The notes under the pieces were generated by a model, which saw only the letters and a program-made list of their open reading frames with translations, made no database searches and was not told where the DNA came from. DNA of 64,000 nt, taken from positions 62,001 to 126,000 of the forward strand of contig NZ_CP146241.1 of the NCBI RefSeq assembly GCF_037039395.1, in the 5' to 3' direction. This DNA is from Agrobacterium vitis (lineage in GTDB: Bacteria; Pseudomonadota; Alphaproteobacteria; Rhizobiales; Rhizobiaceae). The position numbers and the translations under genes are program-made. Position 1 is the stretch's first letter, and each line of letters begins with the position of its first letter. Shown here one piece after another: positions 17,838 to 26,653 of the stretch.

Positions 17838-18363
17838 TCAGGCAACTGCACCTGTCACAGCCTTCCGCTGTGCCATTGCGTGGATAGGATGAATGTGGGT
17901 GGCGAGGGCGGCGCGCTTCTGGTGGGGCAGGACGAAGTGATTTCTGATTGCCGAAAAGACCGCGATGAATCGTTGCAATCCGCCAGCGGATCGGAAGCCC
18001 TGCATCACTCGTTCTCGCTTTGCCGCCCCGTATGAACGCAGTTTATCGGTGACAATCCTCTTTGGTGCGAGGCCTTGCTTCTTCAGCAGTCTGATCAACA
18101 ATCGCTTGGCAGCCTTGGTGTCGCGACGGACTTGCACGATCTCGTCGAGAACATATCCGTCCTGGTCGACGGCTCGCCAAAGCCAGTGCTTCTGGCCACC
18201 TATAGAAATCATCACCTCGACTAGGTACCAGATGTCCTTTCGCGACGGCTTCTTTCTTCGCAACTGCTTTACATAGGTAGCACCGAACTTGCGGCCCCAT
18301 CGCCGTATCGTTTCGTAGGAGACAATGATGCACGTGCTCTGAGACTGCTCTGGGACCAAACCT
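17838..18363 (-). pseudogene. IS6-family transposase remnant
   Basis: The translation keeps IVSYETIRRWGRKFG, the DDE core (WYLVEVMISIGGQKHWLWRAVDQDG, then TKAAKRLLIRLLKKQG and VTDKLRSYGAAKRER) but jumps directly to VMQGFRSAGGLQRF. About 20 residues including the HKGLNNRAENSH block and its catalytic Glu are missing. The N-terminus is cut by the IS3 element at 18364. GGCGTGTTGCATGG at 17747 may be its outer terminal repeat. It is a different IS6 member from the one at 5.2 kb. Confidence 0.8.
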
Positions 18364-18397
18364 TGGACCGCCGGGAATTAGAGTTTTCCGGCTCTGA

Positions 18398-19243
18398 TCA
18401 CGATGGCGGGCTGGTTGCGCCACCGGGATTATGCAGGGCAATCGGGACGTTATATCCGATCGCCGAGTGAGGACGTTCCTCGTTGTAGTATCGACGCCAA
18501 GTCTCCAACTTTTCGCAGGAATCCCCAAGGGTCAGGAACCAGTGGGCGTTCAGGCATTCCGACCTGAGCTTGCTGTTGAACGCCTCGATGAAGCCGTTGT
18601 CTGTCGGCTTGCCTGGCCGCGAGAAGTCCAGGGTGACGTTGTTCGCATAGGCCCAGAGGTCGAGGTCACGGGAGATGAATTCGCTGCTATTGTCCACCCT
18701 GATCGTCTTGGGATATCCCGTCTTCCGGCAGATGACTTCCAGGGTCTGGACGACATCCTCGCCCCGGTAAGTGAAGCGTGCGTCGGCAGCCGGGCAGTAG
18801 CGCGAGTGGGTATCGACCACGGTCAGAATGCGCAGCTTCTTGCCGGTCGCGAGCTGGTCGTGAACGAAGTCCCCATCTCGGCGTTTGCCAGCAAACGCCT
18901 GCCAGGGCAGGGCATCGCCCAGACGTCGTTCGGCCCGACAGCCTCCTGGCGATCATCTCTGAGCTTTGCCTTCACCCGGCGCTTGGGATGCTTGTTGCGC
19001 AGTTGAAGGCCTAACTCTCTGTAAATCCTGCGTGTCTTCTTCATATTGATCTTCCAGCCTTCGCGGCGCAAGTGAACATGAACACGCCGGTAGCCATACA
19101 CGCACGCGTGTCTCACAAATCTCCTTGATGCGTCTTTCGAGTGGGGCCTGTCCGGTGCGGCGGGACTTGTAGTGGTAGGTCGACGTATCGAACCTCAGGG
19201 CCTTGCAGGCCCGTCGGATCGATATGCCCCAATCCACCAGCAT
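18398..19243 (-). pseudogene. IS3-family transposase orfB, broken by frameshifts
   Basis: Three frames together give an IS3 orfB: MLVDWGISIRRACKALRF and TYHYKSRRTGQAPLERRI, then YGYRRVHVHLRREGW with KRRVKAKLRD, then VVDTHSRYCPAADARFTY, RVDNSSEFISRDLDLWAY and NGFIEAFNSKLRSECLNAHW. The second Asp and the Glu of the DDE triad are in the last frame. Shifts near 19110 and 18840 disable it. Confidence 0.82.
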
Positions 19244-19275
19244 CCCGTCAACCAGCTTGCGCTTCCGAGCAGGCC

Positions 19276-19542
19276 TCAGAGCTTTCGGCGGATGACGTCC
19301 TGGAGCATTTCCCGGTCGAGCGTCAGATCAGCGACAATCTTCTTCAGCCTGGAATTCTCATCCTCCAGAGCCTTCAATCGGCGCATCTCGTCGGGCAGCA
19401 GACCTCCATACTTCTTGCGCCAATTGAAATACGTCGCCTGGCTGATCCCCGCCTTCCGGCAGATCTCGGCCACCGGCACACCATCGTCGCCCTGCTTCAA
19501 AATAAACGCCTTCTGGGCGTCCGAAAACTGCGATGCCTTCAT
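19276..19542 (-). CDS. IS3-family transposase orfA
   Basis: An 88-residue helix-turn-helix protein beginning MKASQFSDAQKAFILKQGD, with recognition helix in AEICRKAGISQATYFNWRKK and a C-terminal leucine-zipper-like segment (RLKALEDENSRLKKIVADL). This is the standard DNA-binding orfA of IS3 elements. It is intact, but its partner orfB is broken. Confidence 0.88.
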   Translation of the reverse strand: MKASQFSDAQKAFILKQGDDGVPVAEICRKAGISQATYFNWRKKYGGLLPDEMRRLKALEDENSRLKKIVADLTLDREMLQDVIRRKL

Positions 19543-19649
19543 ACTTGCCGCTCCTTGTCCCAGCCGGGAAATTACCGCGGAAAACTCTACTTATAAACGG
19601 TCCAGTTTTGGGGGATCAGAGCACATCAGAGCAGCATGATTCAAGACTG

Positions 19650-20445
19650 CCTTTTAGGAGGCAGTTTTGGCACGCGGCGACCTGACGGATATGGAATGGC
19701 GGATCATCGAGGGGCTGTTGCCCACTGAACGTGGCAGGAAGTCTCGGCCCTCGCACGATAATCGACGATACCTCAACGGCATGTTGCATGTTCTTCGGGT
19801 CGGATGTCCATGGCGCGACCTGCATGAGCGCTACGGAAAGTGGAATTCGGTCTATGTGCGTTTCCCGCCGTTGGGCCGAGCAAGGCGTTTGGGACGCCCT
19901 CCTTGAGACCCTGGTTGAACTGGGGCTGACGGATGACTGGCAGCACATGATCGACAGCACCACAGTTCGCGGCCATTCTCAGGCTGCGGGCGCTAAAGGG
20001 GACTTATCAGGAGGCTTTTGGTCGATCACGCGGCGGCTCTACGACGAAAATCCACGCCCGCGCAGACGGTCAGGGACGCCCTCTTGGCTTCGTCCTGACA
20101 GGCGGCGAAGCTTCGGATTACAACGCCGTTCCTGCCCTGCTGGCAACACCGGTCGGCAAACCGAGGCTGTTGCTTGCCGACAAAGGCTATGATGGTGATT
20201 TCCTGCGCGAGGAACTGCTGATCCACGGAATCAGGCCGGTGATCCCGCCGAAGGCCAACCGGAAGAACCCGCCTACATGTGACTTTAGAGCCTACAAGGA
20301 TCGAAACCGTATCGAGCGGATGTTCAACCGCCTCAAGCAGTTTCGGCGCGTTGCGACCAGATACGACAAGACCCGAAAATCCTTCGCAGCATTCCTCACC
20401 TTGGCCGCCGCCAAGATATGGTTGCCCATACTTTGTCAACAGGAC
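19650..20445 (+). mobile_element. IS5-family element with frameshifted transposase
   Basis: Starting at 19667 (MARGDLTDMEWRIIEGLLP) the transposase runs through three frames: the DUF4096-like N-terminus with CPWRDLHERYGKWNSVYVRF, then WDALLETLVELGLTDDW and DSTTVRGHSQAAGAKG, then LLADKGYDGDFLREELL and RNRIERMFNRLKQFRRVAT. D, D and E residues of the catalytic triad are all present but in different frames (shifts near 19865 and 20000). The right end meets CTAG directly beside the hpaI stop. The left terminus could not be placed. Confidence 0.75.
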
Positions 20446-21252
20446 CTAGTAGACTCTGGCCTCAGTAACCTCTGAGGAGGAGCGAGCCGCATTGAAATCT
20501 GCCAGCAACTTGCTCGTGGCATTGGCAAACAGGGTGACATCGTTGCCAATGGCAACAAAACTGGCCCCAAGATCGACATAGCGTCGCGCAAGGGCGAGAT
20601 CACCGATCAGGATGCCAGCGGCCTTGCCATGGGACTGGATTCTCAAAAGTGCCTTCTCAACCTCAATCTGTACTTCCGGTGCGCCGGGCTTGCCGAGGAG
20701 GCCCATGTCGGCGGCCAAATCTGCCGGGCCGATGAAGATGCCGTCAACACCGTCTACCGAAGCGATGTCATCAAGCGCGTCAAGACCCGCACGGCTTTCA
20801 ATCTGCAAAAGCAGGCAGATCTCGTCGTTTGCGGTCTGGAGGTAATCGGGAATGCGGTTGAAACGCGATGCGCGCGCCAGCGCGGCACCCACCCCACGCA
20901 CACCATGGGGTGGATAGCGCACCGCTTTGACCATGGCCTCAGTCAGTTCCTTGCTGTCCACCATGGGAATAAGCAGGGTCTGGGCACCGATGTCGAGCAA
21001 TTGCTTGACCATCCATGTTTCGCCAATCGGCGGACGGATCACCGCGTGGCTGGATGAGCCTTTCATGGCCTGCAATTGCGCCATCAGCAGCGGCACATCA
21101 TTGGGGGCGTGCTCGCCATCTAGCAGCAGCCAATCATAGCCCGCATCGGCCGAAATCTCGACCGTATAAGGGTTGGCAAGCGCCTGCCAAAAGCCAATCT
21201 GGGTGCGCTTATCCTTGAGGGCCTGCTTGAAGGTGTTTTTAGGTGCGGGCAT
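20446..21252 (-). CDS. hpaI: 4-hydroxy-2-oxoheptane-1,7-dioate aldolase
   Basis: A 268-residue class II HpcH/HpaI aldolase. Motifs: GFWQALANPYTVEI, DWLLLDGEHAPNDV (base and metal region), VIRPP, VRYPPHGVRGVG and LLLQIESRAGLDALDDI with the metal-binding Glu, then DGIFIGPADLAADMG. It splits 4-hydroxy-2-oxoheptane-1,7-dioate into pyruvate and succinate semialdehyde, the last step of homoprotocatechuate meta-cleavage. It is the final gene of the hpa operon. Its stop codon lies exactly at the junction with the IS5 element, so the last few residues may be altered. Confidence 0.92.
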   Translation of the reverse strand: MPAPKNTFKQALKDKRTQIGFWQALANPYTVEISADAGYDWLLLDGEHAPNDVPLLMAQLQAMKGSSSHAVIRPPIGETWMVKQLLDIGAQTLLIPMVDSKELTEAMVKAVRYPPHGVRGVGAALARASRFNRIPDYLQTANDEICLLLQIESRAGLDALDDIASVDGVDGIFIGPADLAADMGLLGKPGAPEVQIEVEKALLRIQSHGKAAGILIGDLALARRYVDLGASFVAIGNDVTLFANATSKLLADFNAARSSSEVTEARVY

Positions 21253-21266
21253 GAAATCCGTCTCGC

Positions 21267-22070
21267 TTATTCGAAATAGAGGCTTACTGTGCCATAAGGT
21301 CCGAAGTCACCGATGATGGTATCGCCATGTCTGGCCTCCACAGGCCGGATGAATGAGCCTGCCAGAACCACCTGCCCGGCCTCGATCCCATCGCCATACT
21401 GGGCCAGACGATTGGCAAGCCAGGCAATGCCCCGCGCAGGCTGGTTCAAGACGCCAGCGCCCAAGCCGGTTTCTTCAACCTCTGCATTGCGCGAGACGAT
21501 CGCCCCCATCCATCGCATGTCAAGCTGATCGGGACGCACGGCCCGCCCGCCGGTGACGATGCCCGCATTGGCAGCATTATCAGAAATGGTGTCGAAAACA
21601 GTGCGGGTCTTCTTCGTTTCCGGGTCAACCCGCAGAATGCGGGTATCGAGAATTTCCAGCGCAGGCGTCACATAGTCCGTGGCGTTCAGCACGTCGAACA
21701 CTGTCACATCAGGACCTTTCAGCGGGGCTTTCATCACAAAAGCAATTTCAGCCTCAATGCGCGGCTGGATGAAGCGGTCCTTGGGCACCGTTGCGCCATC
21801 CTCAAACACCATGTCATCAAACAACACGCCGGAATCCGGGATGTTGATGTTCAGCGCGTATTGCATGGCTTTGGAGGTGAGGCCGATCTTCCAGCCAATC
21901 ACCTTTCGCCCGCTGGCGATTTTCCGCTTCACCCATGCGCCTTGAATGGCATAGGCGTCATCCATCACCATATCCGGATGCTTCAAGGACAAAAGCCCTG
22001 TCTGCACGCGGCTTTTTTCGGCCTCATCAAGGCTTATGGCTGCGGCTTCGATTTGATCTCGTGTCAGCAT
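21267..22070 (-). CDS. hpaH: 2-oxo-hept-4-ene-1,7-dioate hydratase
   Basis: A 267-residue member of the hydratase/decarboxylase family. [26 protein letters not shown] and [21 protein letters not shown] are typical of HpaH and MhpD. It adds water to 2-oxohept-4-ene-1,7-dioate to make the aldolase substrate. I start at [11 protein letters not shown] (22070), one base after the hpaG stop; the longer frame upstream lies inside hpaG. A small gap to hpaI confirms co-transcription. Confidence 0.92.
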   Translation of the reverse strand: MLTRDQIEAAAISLDEAEKSRVQTGLLSLKHPDMVMDDAYAIQGAWVKRKIASGRKVIGWKIGLTSKAMQYALNINIPDSGVLFDDMVFEDGATVPKDRFIQPRIEAEIAFVMKAPLKGPDVTVFDVLNATDYVTPALEILDTRILRVDPETKKTRTVFDTISDNAANAGIVTGGRAVRPDQLDMRWMGAIVSRNAEVEETGLGAGVLNQPARGIAWLANRLAQYGDGIEAGQVVLAGSFIRPVEARHGDTIIGDFGPYGTVSLYFE

Positions 22071-22071
22071 C

Positions 22072-22947
22072 CTAGAGCACCTCATCAGCAATGGTGTTGC
22101 GCAACAGGCCAATGCCCTCGGCTTCCACCTCAACCACATCACCCGGCTTCAACCAGATGGGCGGATCAAAACGAGCCCCCGCCCCGGTCGGCGTGCCGCA
22201 GACAATCACGTCGCCGGGAACCAGCGTGGTGAAGGTCGAGATGTAATTGATGATCTTGCGGAACGAAAAGATCATCCGGCTGGTGCGGTCGCTCTGGCGC
22301 AGCTCGCCATTCACGCGGGTTTCCAGCTTGATGTCAGCCAATTGGCTTTCATCGGTAAACGGCACCAGCCATGGTCCGATGGAGCCGGAGGCATCGAAAT
22401 TCTTGCCCTGAGTGACGTTAAACTTGGCGTGGCGCACCCAGTCACGCAATGTGCCTTCATTGCAAAGTGTGAGCGCCGCAATGTGCGACAGGGCATCCGC
22501 TTCGGCAATGCGGCGACCGCCCTTGCCGATAACGATCGTGACTTCACCTTCATAATCCAGCTGGTGGCTTTCCGGCGGGCGGATCAGCGGTTGGTCATGG
22601 CCGGTGAACGAGCGCGGAAAGCGGATGAACAGCGACGGATTGGTCGGAGCCGCCTGCCCATCCTTATACTCCTCATTGCGATCCGGAAAGTTCACGCCAA
22701 CGCAGATCAGCTTTTCCGGGGTGGCAATCGGAATATCGTAAGTGATGTCGCTCACCGGAAAATCAGGTTTCTGACCGGATACGGCATCCAGCAACTCCTG
22801 AAACGCATTGGCCACGACCACGTCCTTGAGGGTTGGGTAGCGCGAGCCGAAACGCGCGGAAAGATCAATCACGCCCTCGTCAACAATCAGGCCGTAAGCC
22901 TGTCGCTGCCCGGCGGTGAAACTGGCAAATTTGGGGTGATGGGTCAT
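22072..22947 (-). CDS. hpaG: 5-carboxymethyl-2-oxohex-3-ene-1,7-dioate decarboxylase / isomerase (FAH family)
   Basis: A 291-residue fumarylacetoacetate-hydrolase-fold protein. LICVGVNFPDRNEEY, LDYEGEVTIVIGKGGR (metal Glu residues), VTQGKNFDASGSIGPWLV, MIFSFRKIINYIS and LVPGDVIVCGTPTGAG are the family blocks. In hpa pathways this enzyme decarboxylates and isomerises the ring-fission product. It has one FAH domain, unlike the two-domain E. coli HpaG. The start is taken at MTHHPKFASF, the second ATG. Confidence 0.88.
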   Translation of the reverse strand: MTHHPKFASFTAGQRQAYGLIVDEGVIDLSARFGSRYPTLKDVVVANAFQELLDAVSGQKPDFPVSDITYDIPIATPEKLICVGVNFPDRNEEYKDGQAAPTNPSLFIRFPRSFTGHDQPLIRPPESHQLDYEGEVTIVIGKGGRRIAEADALSHIAALTLCNEGTLRDWVRHAKFNVTQGKNFDASGSIGPWLVPFTDESQLADIKLETRVNGELRQSDRTSRMIFSFRKIINYISTFTTLVPGDVIVCGTPTGAGARFDPPIWLKPGDVVEVEAEGIGLLRNTIADEVL

Positions 22948-22983
22948 GATTGAACTCCCGTTATGCATTGCGGCTTATAGCGC

Positions 22984-23964
22984 TCAGGGCGCGATGATAG
23001 GCTGTGCCTTGAGGTCGGATTCGCGTATATCTGTGCCAGCAAACACGCTGCCATGCTCAAACCAGGAGCGTGGTGCAGGCGCCCCCCACAGGGTCTGGCG
23101 TTGCGGGTCCTTCAAATCCCATTTGATCGGTTCCAGATCGGGATCAACCGTCTGATAATCGGAGCAATAGATCTCGATGCGATGACCATCCGGGTCGAGA
23201 ATATACAGGAAGAAGGCATTGGAAATGCCATGGCGGCCCGGGCCACGCTCGATATTGCCGACCCAGCCGGTGGTGGACATCAGGTCGAGCAGGTCAATGA
23301 TGTTGAGCGGGGTCGGCACCCAGAAGGCGGTGTGATGCAGGCGCGGGCCAGTGCCATTGGTAAAGGCAATATCATGCACGCCACCTTTGCGGTGGGTCCA
23401 CGCCGCCCAGAGACGACCGGTTTCCTCGTCGGACGTATATTCTGTAACCCGGAAACCAATCTCGTTGTAGAAGGCCACGGATTCATCGACATTGGATGAG
23501 AAGCAGTTGAAGTGGTCAATCCGCAGCGGCTTCACGCCCCGGTAAAGGGCATATTGCTGGTGGATCGGCGGCAAACGATCCATGCGGGCGTAAAACTCCA
23601 GCGGAATCCCATGCGGATCACGGGTGCGGAAGGTGCGGGCCTGATAGGGCCGCTCGACCCATTCCACCGGCAGGCCCTTGCCCTTGAAGAAATGCGCGGC
23701 CTTGTCCAGCTCCTCGTCGTCGTACACCTTGAAACCAAGATCACGCGCTTCGGAAACCTCCGATTTGCGCAGCACGATGCAATGGTGCCCCCGCTCTTCC
23801 ATTGCCCGCAGATAGATCACTTCGGATGTTTCATCCGTCACCTGCAAGCCGAGCGTATCGACATAAAACGCCCGGGATTTCGCGAGATCTTTCACGCCGA
23901 ACTCAACATGGCTCAGACGCACGATGTTGAAGGGTGGGTAAAGATTGGGTGTGGGTAATGCCAT
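22984..23964 (-). CDS. hpaD: 3,4-dihydroxyphenylacetate 2,3-dioxygenase
   Basis: A 326-residue type I extradiol dioxygenase with two vicinal-oxygen-chelate modules. The C-terminal module has the Fe ligands His (RIDHFNCF), His (RLHHTAFWV) and Glu (HRIEIYCSDY). It opens the ring of homoprotocatechuate between C2 and C3. Start at MALPTPNLYPP (23964) after GGAGGAGAG. It lies between the semialdehyde dehydrogenase and hpaG in the order expected for the pathway. Confidence 0.92.
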   Translation of the reverse strand: MALPTPNLYPPFNIVRLSHVEFGVKDLAKSRAFYVDTLGLQVTDETSEVIYLRAMEERGHHCIVLRKSEVSEARDLGFKVYDDEELDKAAHFFKGKGLPVEWVERPYQARTFRTRDPHGIPLEFYARMDRLPPIHQQYALYRGVKPLRIDHFNCFSSNVDESVAFYNEIGFRVTEYTSDEETGRLWAAWTHRKGGVHDIAFTNGTGPRLHHTAFWVPTPLNIIDLLDLMSTTGWVGNIERGPGRHGISNAFFLYILDPDGHRIEIYCSDYQTVDPDLEPIKWDLKDPQRQTLWGAPAPRSWFEHGSVFAGTDIRESDLKAQPIIAP

Positions 23965-24026
23965 GATACTCTCCTCCGTCCATCTGTTGTTTAAAACAGA
24001 CACTCACGTTTGTTCTTGATTGGTGA

Positions 24027-25544
24027 TCAGCCGCCCAGCTTCTGGATGGCATGGGGCGTGGTGGCGAAGGCCACATTCTTGGTTTCCATATAGAAATCGA
24101 ACGACCAGTCGCCGCCGTCACGGCCAATGCCGGAATTTTTCACGCCGCCGAAGGGCGTTGGCAGGTGGCGCACATTTTCGGAATTCACCCAGATCATTCC
24201 AGCCTCAAGCTGATCGGTGAAGCGGAAGGCACGGGTCACATCCGATGTCCAAAGATAGCCCGTCAGACCGTATTGAACGTCATTGGCAATCGTAAGGGCT
24301 TCGGCTTCATCCGTGAACGGGATCGCGGTCAGCACCGGGCCAAAAATTTCCTCCTGCGCAATCCGCATCTGGTTGTTGGCACCGGTAAACAGGGTTGGCG
24401 ACACATAGCAACCACCGCCGGGACCGTCGAATTTCGCACCGCCCGCCGCCACTGTCGCACCTTCGGATTTGCCGATGGCGATATATTCCAGAACCTTCTT
24501 TTCATGCACGGGGTGAACCAGCGGCCCGATCACCGTTTCAGGGTCAAGCGGATGGCCAACCTTGATGCGCTTCGCCTTTTCAGCCACCATGGCGGTAAAC
24601 CTGTCATAGATACTGGCCTCGACCAGCAGGCGCGAGGATGAGGTGCAGCGCTCGCCGTTCAGCGAGTAGATCATGAACACGGCCGCGTCGGCTGCCCGTT
24701 CCAGATCGGCATCGGCAAACACGATCACCGGATTTTTGCCGCCCAGTTCGAAATGCACTCGCTTCAGCGTATCGGCACCCTGTTTCATGATCATCGAGCC
24801 TGTCCGGCTTTCGCCAACAAAACCGATGGCCTTGATCAGCGGATGCTCGGTCAACGCCTTGCCCGCATCTTCGCCCAAGCCATTGACGAGGTTCCACACA
24901 CCCTTTGGCAAGCCAGCCTCTTCGGCAATCTCCACCAGAAGACGAGCCGTGAGCGGCGAAAATTCTGCTGGCTTGTGAACGATGGTGCACCCAGCGGCCA
25001 AGGCAGGTGCGATCTTCCACGTGGACAGCATGAACGGCGTGTTCCAGGGCGTGATAATGCCCACCGGACCAATCGGGGTACGGGTGGTGACATTGACCTG
25101 ACCGGGGGCGCGAATGCTTTTGCCGTCCCGCGCTTCCGGGGCGCGATCAGCGAAGAAACGGAAGTTTTCTGCCCCACGCAGCGCGGCTTTCGCCATGAAT
25201 TTCAACGATTGTCCGGTATCCATCGCCTCAACAAAGGCGATTTCCTCGGCACGAGCCTCAATGGCATTGGCGATTCTGTGCAGCAGCTTTTTGCGCGCAT
25301 CGCCACCAAGTGCTGCCCATGCTGGAAATGCAGCGCGGGCCGCCTTGGCGGCCAGATCAATATCAGCCGCCTTGCCGTGGGCCACGCGGCCCAAAGGCTT
25401 CAGATCAACCGGAGAGATCGTCTCAAAGGTCGCGCCATCAAGGGCCGCAACCGCCTCGCCGTTGATGTGGTTCAGAACGCCATCTTGCGCAAAGCGGGCA
25501 AGGTAATTCTTCGCCTTTTGAATATTGTCTTCAAGCTTGGACAT
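24027..25544 (-). CDS. hpaE: 5-carboxymethyl-2-hydroxymuconic-semialdehyde dehydrogenase
   Basis: A 505-residue NAD-dependent aldehyde dehydrogenase. Catalytic residues are visible: Glu in HFELGGKNPVIVFADAD and Cys in YSLNGERCTSSSRLLVE, with the cofactor Asn/Lys region ITPWNTPFMLSTWKIAP. It oxidises the semialdehyde ring-fission product to 5-carboxymethyl-2-hydroxymuconate. Gene order and sequence style (MSKLEDNIQKAKNYLARF start) fit HpaE. It has its own ribosome site GGAGAGAC. Confidence 0.92.
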   Translation of the reverse strand: MSKLEDNIQKAKNYLARFAQDGVLNHINGEAVAALDGATFETISPVDLKPLGRVAHGKAADIDLAAKAARAAFPAWAALGGDARKKLLHRIANAIEARAEEIAFVEAMDTGQSLKFMAKAALRGAENFRFFADRAPEARDGKSIRAPGQVNVTTRTPIGPVGIITPWNTPFMLSTWKIAPALAAGCTIVHKPAEFSPLTARLLVEIAEEAGLPKGVWNLVNGLGEDAGKALTEHPLIKAIGFVGESRTGSMIMKQGADTLKRVHFELGGKNPVIVFADADLERAADAAVFMIYSLNGERCTSSSRLLVEASIYDRFTAMVAEKAKRIKVGHPLDPETVIGPLVHPVHEKKVLEYIAIGKSEGATVAAGGAKFDGPGGGCYVSPTLFTGANNQMRIAQEEIFGPVLTAIPFTDEAEALTIANDVQYGLTGYLWTSDVTRAFRFTDQLEAGMIWVNSENVRHLPTPFGGVKNSGIGRDGGDWSFDFYMETKNVAFATTPHAIQKLGG

Positions 25545-25642
25545 AGTCTCTCCGTCGTCTCGTTCAGGCAGCGGACGTGCAGACGTGCTGCGGCCCTGTT
25601 GCGCATCAATCTCTGTTGGATTTGGGGGCCGAAAGTGAGCCG

Positions 25643-26035
25643 TCAGCCGGTCTTTTGTCGCAGCCGGGGATGAATGGCGTTCTTTTTCCAGCTCAGGTCC
25701 GGATCGATCTCGCGGATCTCCAGCGTCAGGGCAAAATGGGGCGTCTCAAAGAGGGTGGCGAGTTCTTCCGTCACTACGGCAAAAATGCGCTCACCCACCC
25801 GCTTTTTATCATCAGCACTGCGCCCGACACCGACCCGGAACGACATGTCGATGAAGGCGTTTTCTGGCAATCTGTCGGCAATGGCATAAGCCTCTGCACG
25901 AAACGCACGAACCCGAACCGCGCCAATTTCAAACAATCCCGTTGCCAGCAGCTCATCCAGAATTCGGCCGCACAGAGCATCAAAATCAACCCGGCCATCA
26001 AGGTTGGATGAGTATTCAATATTGAAATGCGGCAT
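25643..26035 (-). CDS. hpaF: 5-carboxymethyl-2-hydroxymuconate delta-isomerase
   Basis: A 130-residue member of the CHMI branch of the tautomerase superfamily. It begins Met-Pro-His-Phe-Asn-Ile-Glu-Tyr, providing the catalytic N-terminal proline, and contains RVRAFRAEAYAIAD and FIDMSFRVGVGRS. It isomerises 5-carboxymethyl-2-hydroxymuconate. I start at 26035 after GGTGGAGGAAC; the earlier ATG would block Pro-1. It is the first gene after a strong palindromic operator, so hpaFEDGHI may be a separate transcript from hpaBC. Confidence 0.9.
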   Translation of the reverse strand: MPHFNIEYSSNLDGRVDFDALCGRILDELLATGLFEIGAVRVRAFRAEAYAIADRLPENAFIDMSFRVGVGRSADDKKRVGERIFAVVTEELATLFETPHFALTLEIREIDPDLSWKKNAIHPRLRQKTG

Positions 26036-26066
26036 AGTTCCTCCACCGCTGACCATTTGGCTCCCC

Positions 26067-26100
26067 CGCCAATATAGTTATCATGTTAAATATATTGGCG
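26067..26100. promoter_or_regulatory. 34-base palindrome, probable HpaR operator before hpaF
   Basis: Perfect 10-base arms CGCCAATATA (26067-26076) and TATATTGGCG (26091-26100) around GTTATCATGTTAAA, itself nearly symmetric. It sits between hpaC and hpaF, 30 bases before the hpaF start, in the place where a meta-operon promoter is expected. HpaR-type MarR repressors bind such AT-rich palindromes (established for the family); binding here is inferred. Confidence 0.65.
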
Positions 26101-26126
26101 ACAGTGTCAAGCGGTCCTGATCATAA

Positions 26127-26642
26127 TTATCGTTGCTGAGTGATGGCTGGCGAGGCGATGTTGACAAAGCTCCGATCGAAATACAGCAGCGCTTCCCCGT
26201 CGCTGCGGGTGCGAATGTCAACAACCTCACCGATCATGATATTGTGCGTGCCCACCAGACGGGCTTCTTTCAGGTAGCAGTCAAATGACACAATGGCTCC
26301 CGCCAGCGCATGATTGCCGGAGGCAAACTCGACCCACTCCGCAGCGGCAAAGCGCGACGCCATATCCTGCTCCCGGCCTGCAAAAAAGCCTGCCAAATCC
26401 TTGTGATCGCCTGTGAGGACATTCACGCAGAAACGGCGGTTCTCCATAAAAAGTCCGGTCTGGGCCGAGCGACTGTTCATGCACACCAGCAAGGTTGGCG
26501 GCTCATCCGTCACCGAGCACATGGCGGTGGCGGTGAACCCGCCGCGTCCGGCAGGTCCATTGGTGGTGATGACATTGACTGGCGCGCAGACCCGCGCCAT
26601 GGCATCTCGAAATTCAGCTTGCGATACAGGTGTAGGGAGCAT
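26127..26642 (-). CDS. hpaC: 4-hydroxyphenylacetate 3-monooxygenase, flavin reductase component
   Basis: A 171-residue flavin reductase-like FMN-binding protein: ARVCAPVNVITTNGPAG, GFTATAMCSVTDEPPTLLVCMN, FCVNVLTGDHKDLAGFFAG and the C-terminal HNIMIGEVVDI. It supplies reduced flavin (from NADH) to the HpaB oxygenase. It follows hpaB after 11 bases. Short of E. coli length differences, no oddity is seen. Confidence 0.92.
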   Translation of the reverse strand: MLPTPVSQAEFRDAMARVCAPVNVITTNGPAGRGGFTATAMCSVTDEPPTLLVCMNSRSAQTGLFMENRRFCVNVLTGDHKDLAGFFAGREQDMASRFAAAEWVEFASGNHALAGAIVSFDCYLKEARLVGTHNIMIGEVVDIRTRSDGEALLYFDRSFVNIASPAITQQR

Positions 26643-26653
26643 GACCGCCGTCC

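Larger units (their letters stand above)
18364..19604 (-). mobile_element. IS3-family insertion sequence (degenerate)
   Basis: Both ends share TGGACCG, a nine-base spacer and TAGAGTTTTCC, inverted (18364-18390 and 19578-19604), giving a 1241-bp element with TG...CA termini. It carries the usual orfA/orfB pair on the minus strand. The three bases outside each end differ, so no target duplication is seen; the flanks have been rearranged. Confidence 0.8.

Noticed and set aside
19599..19607. GGTCCAGTT as the left terminal repeat of the IS5 element
   Set aside because: The same bases belong to the right end of the IS3 element (TGGACCG repeat), which explains them better.
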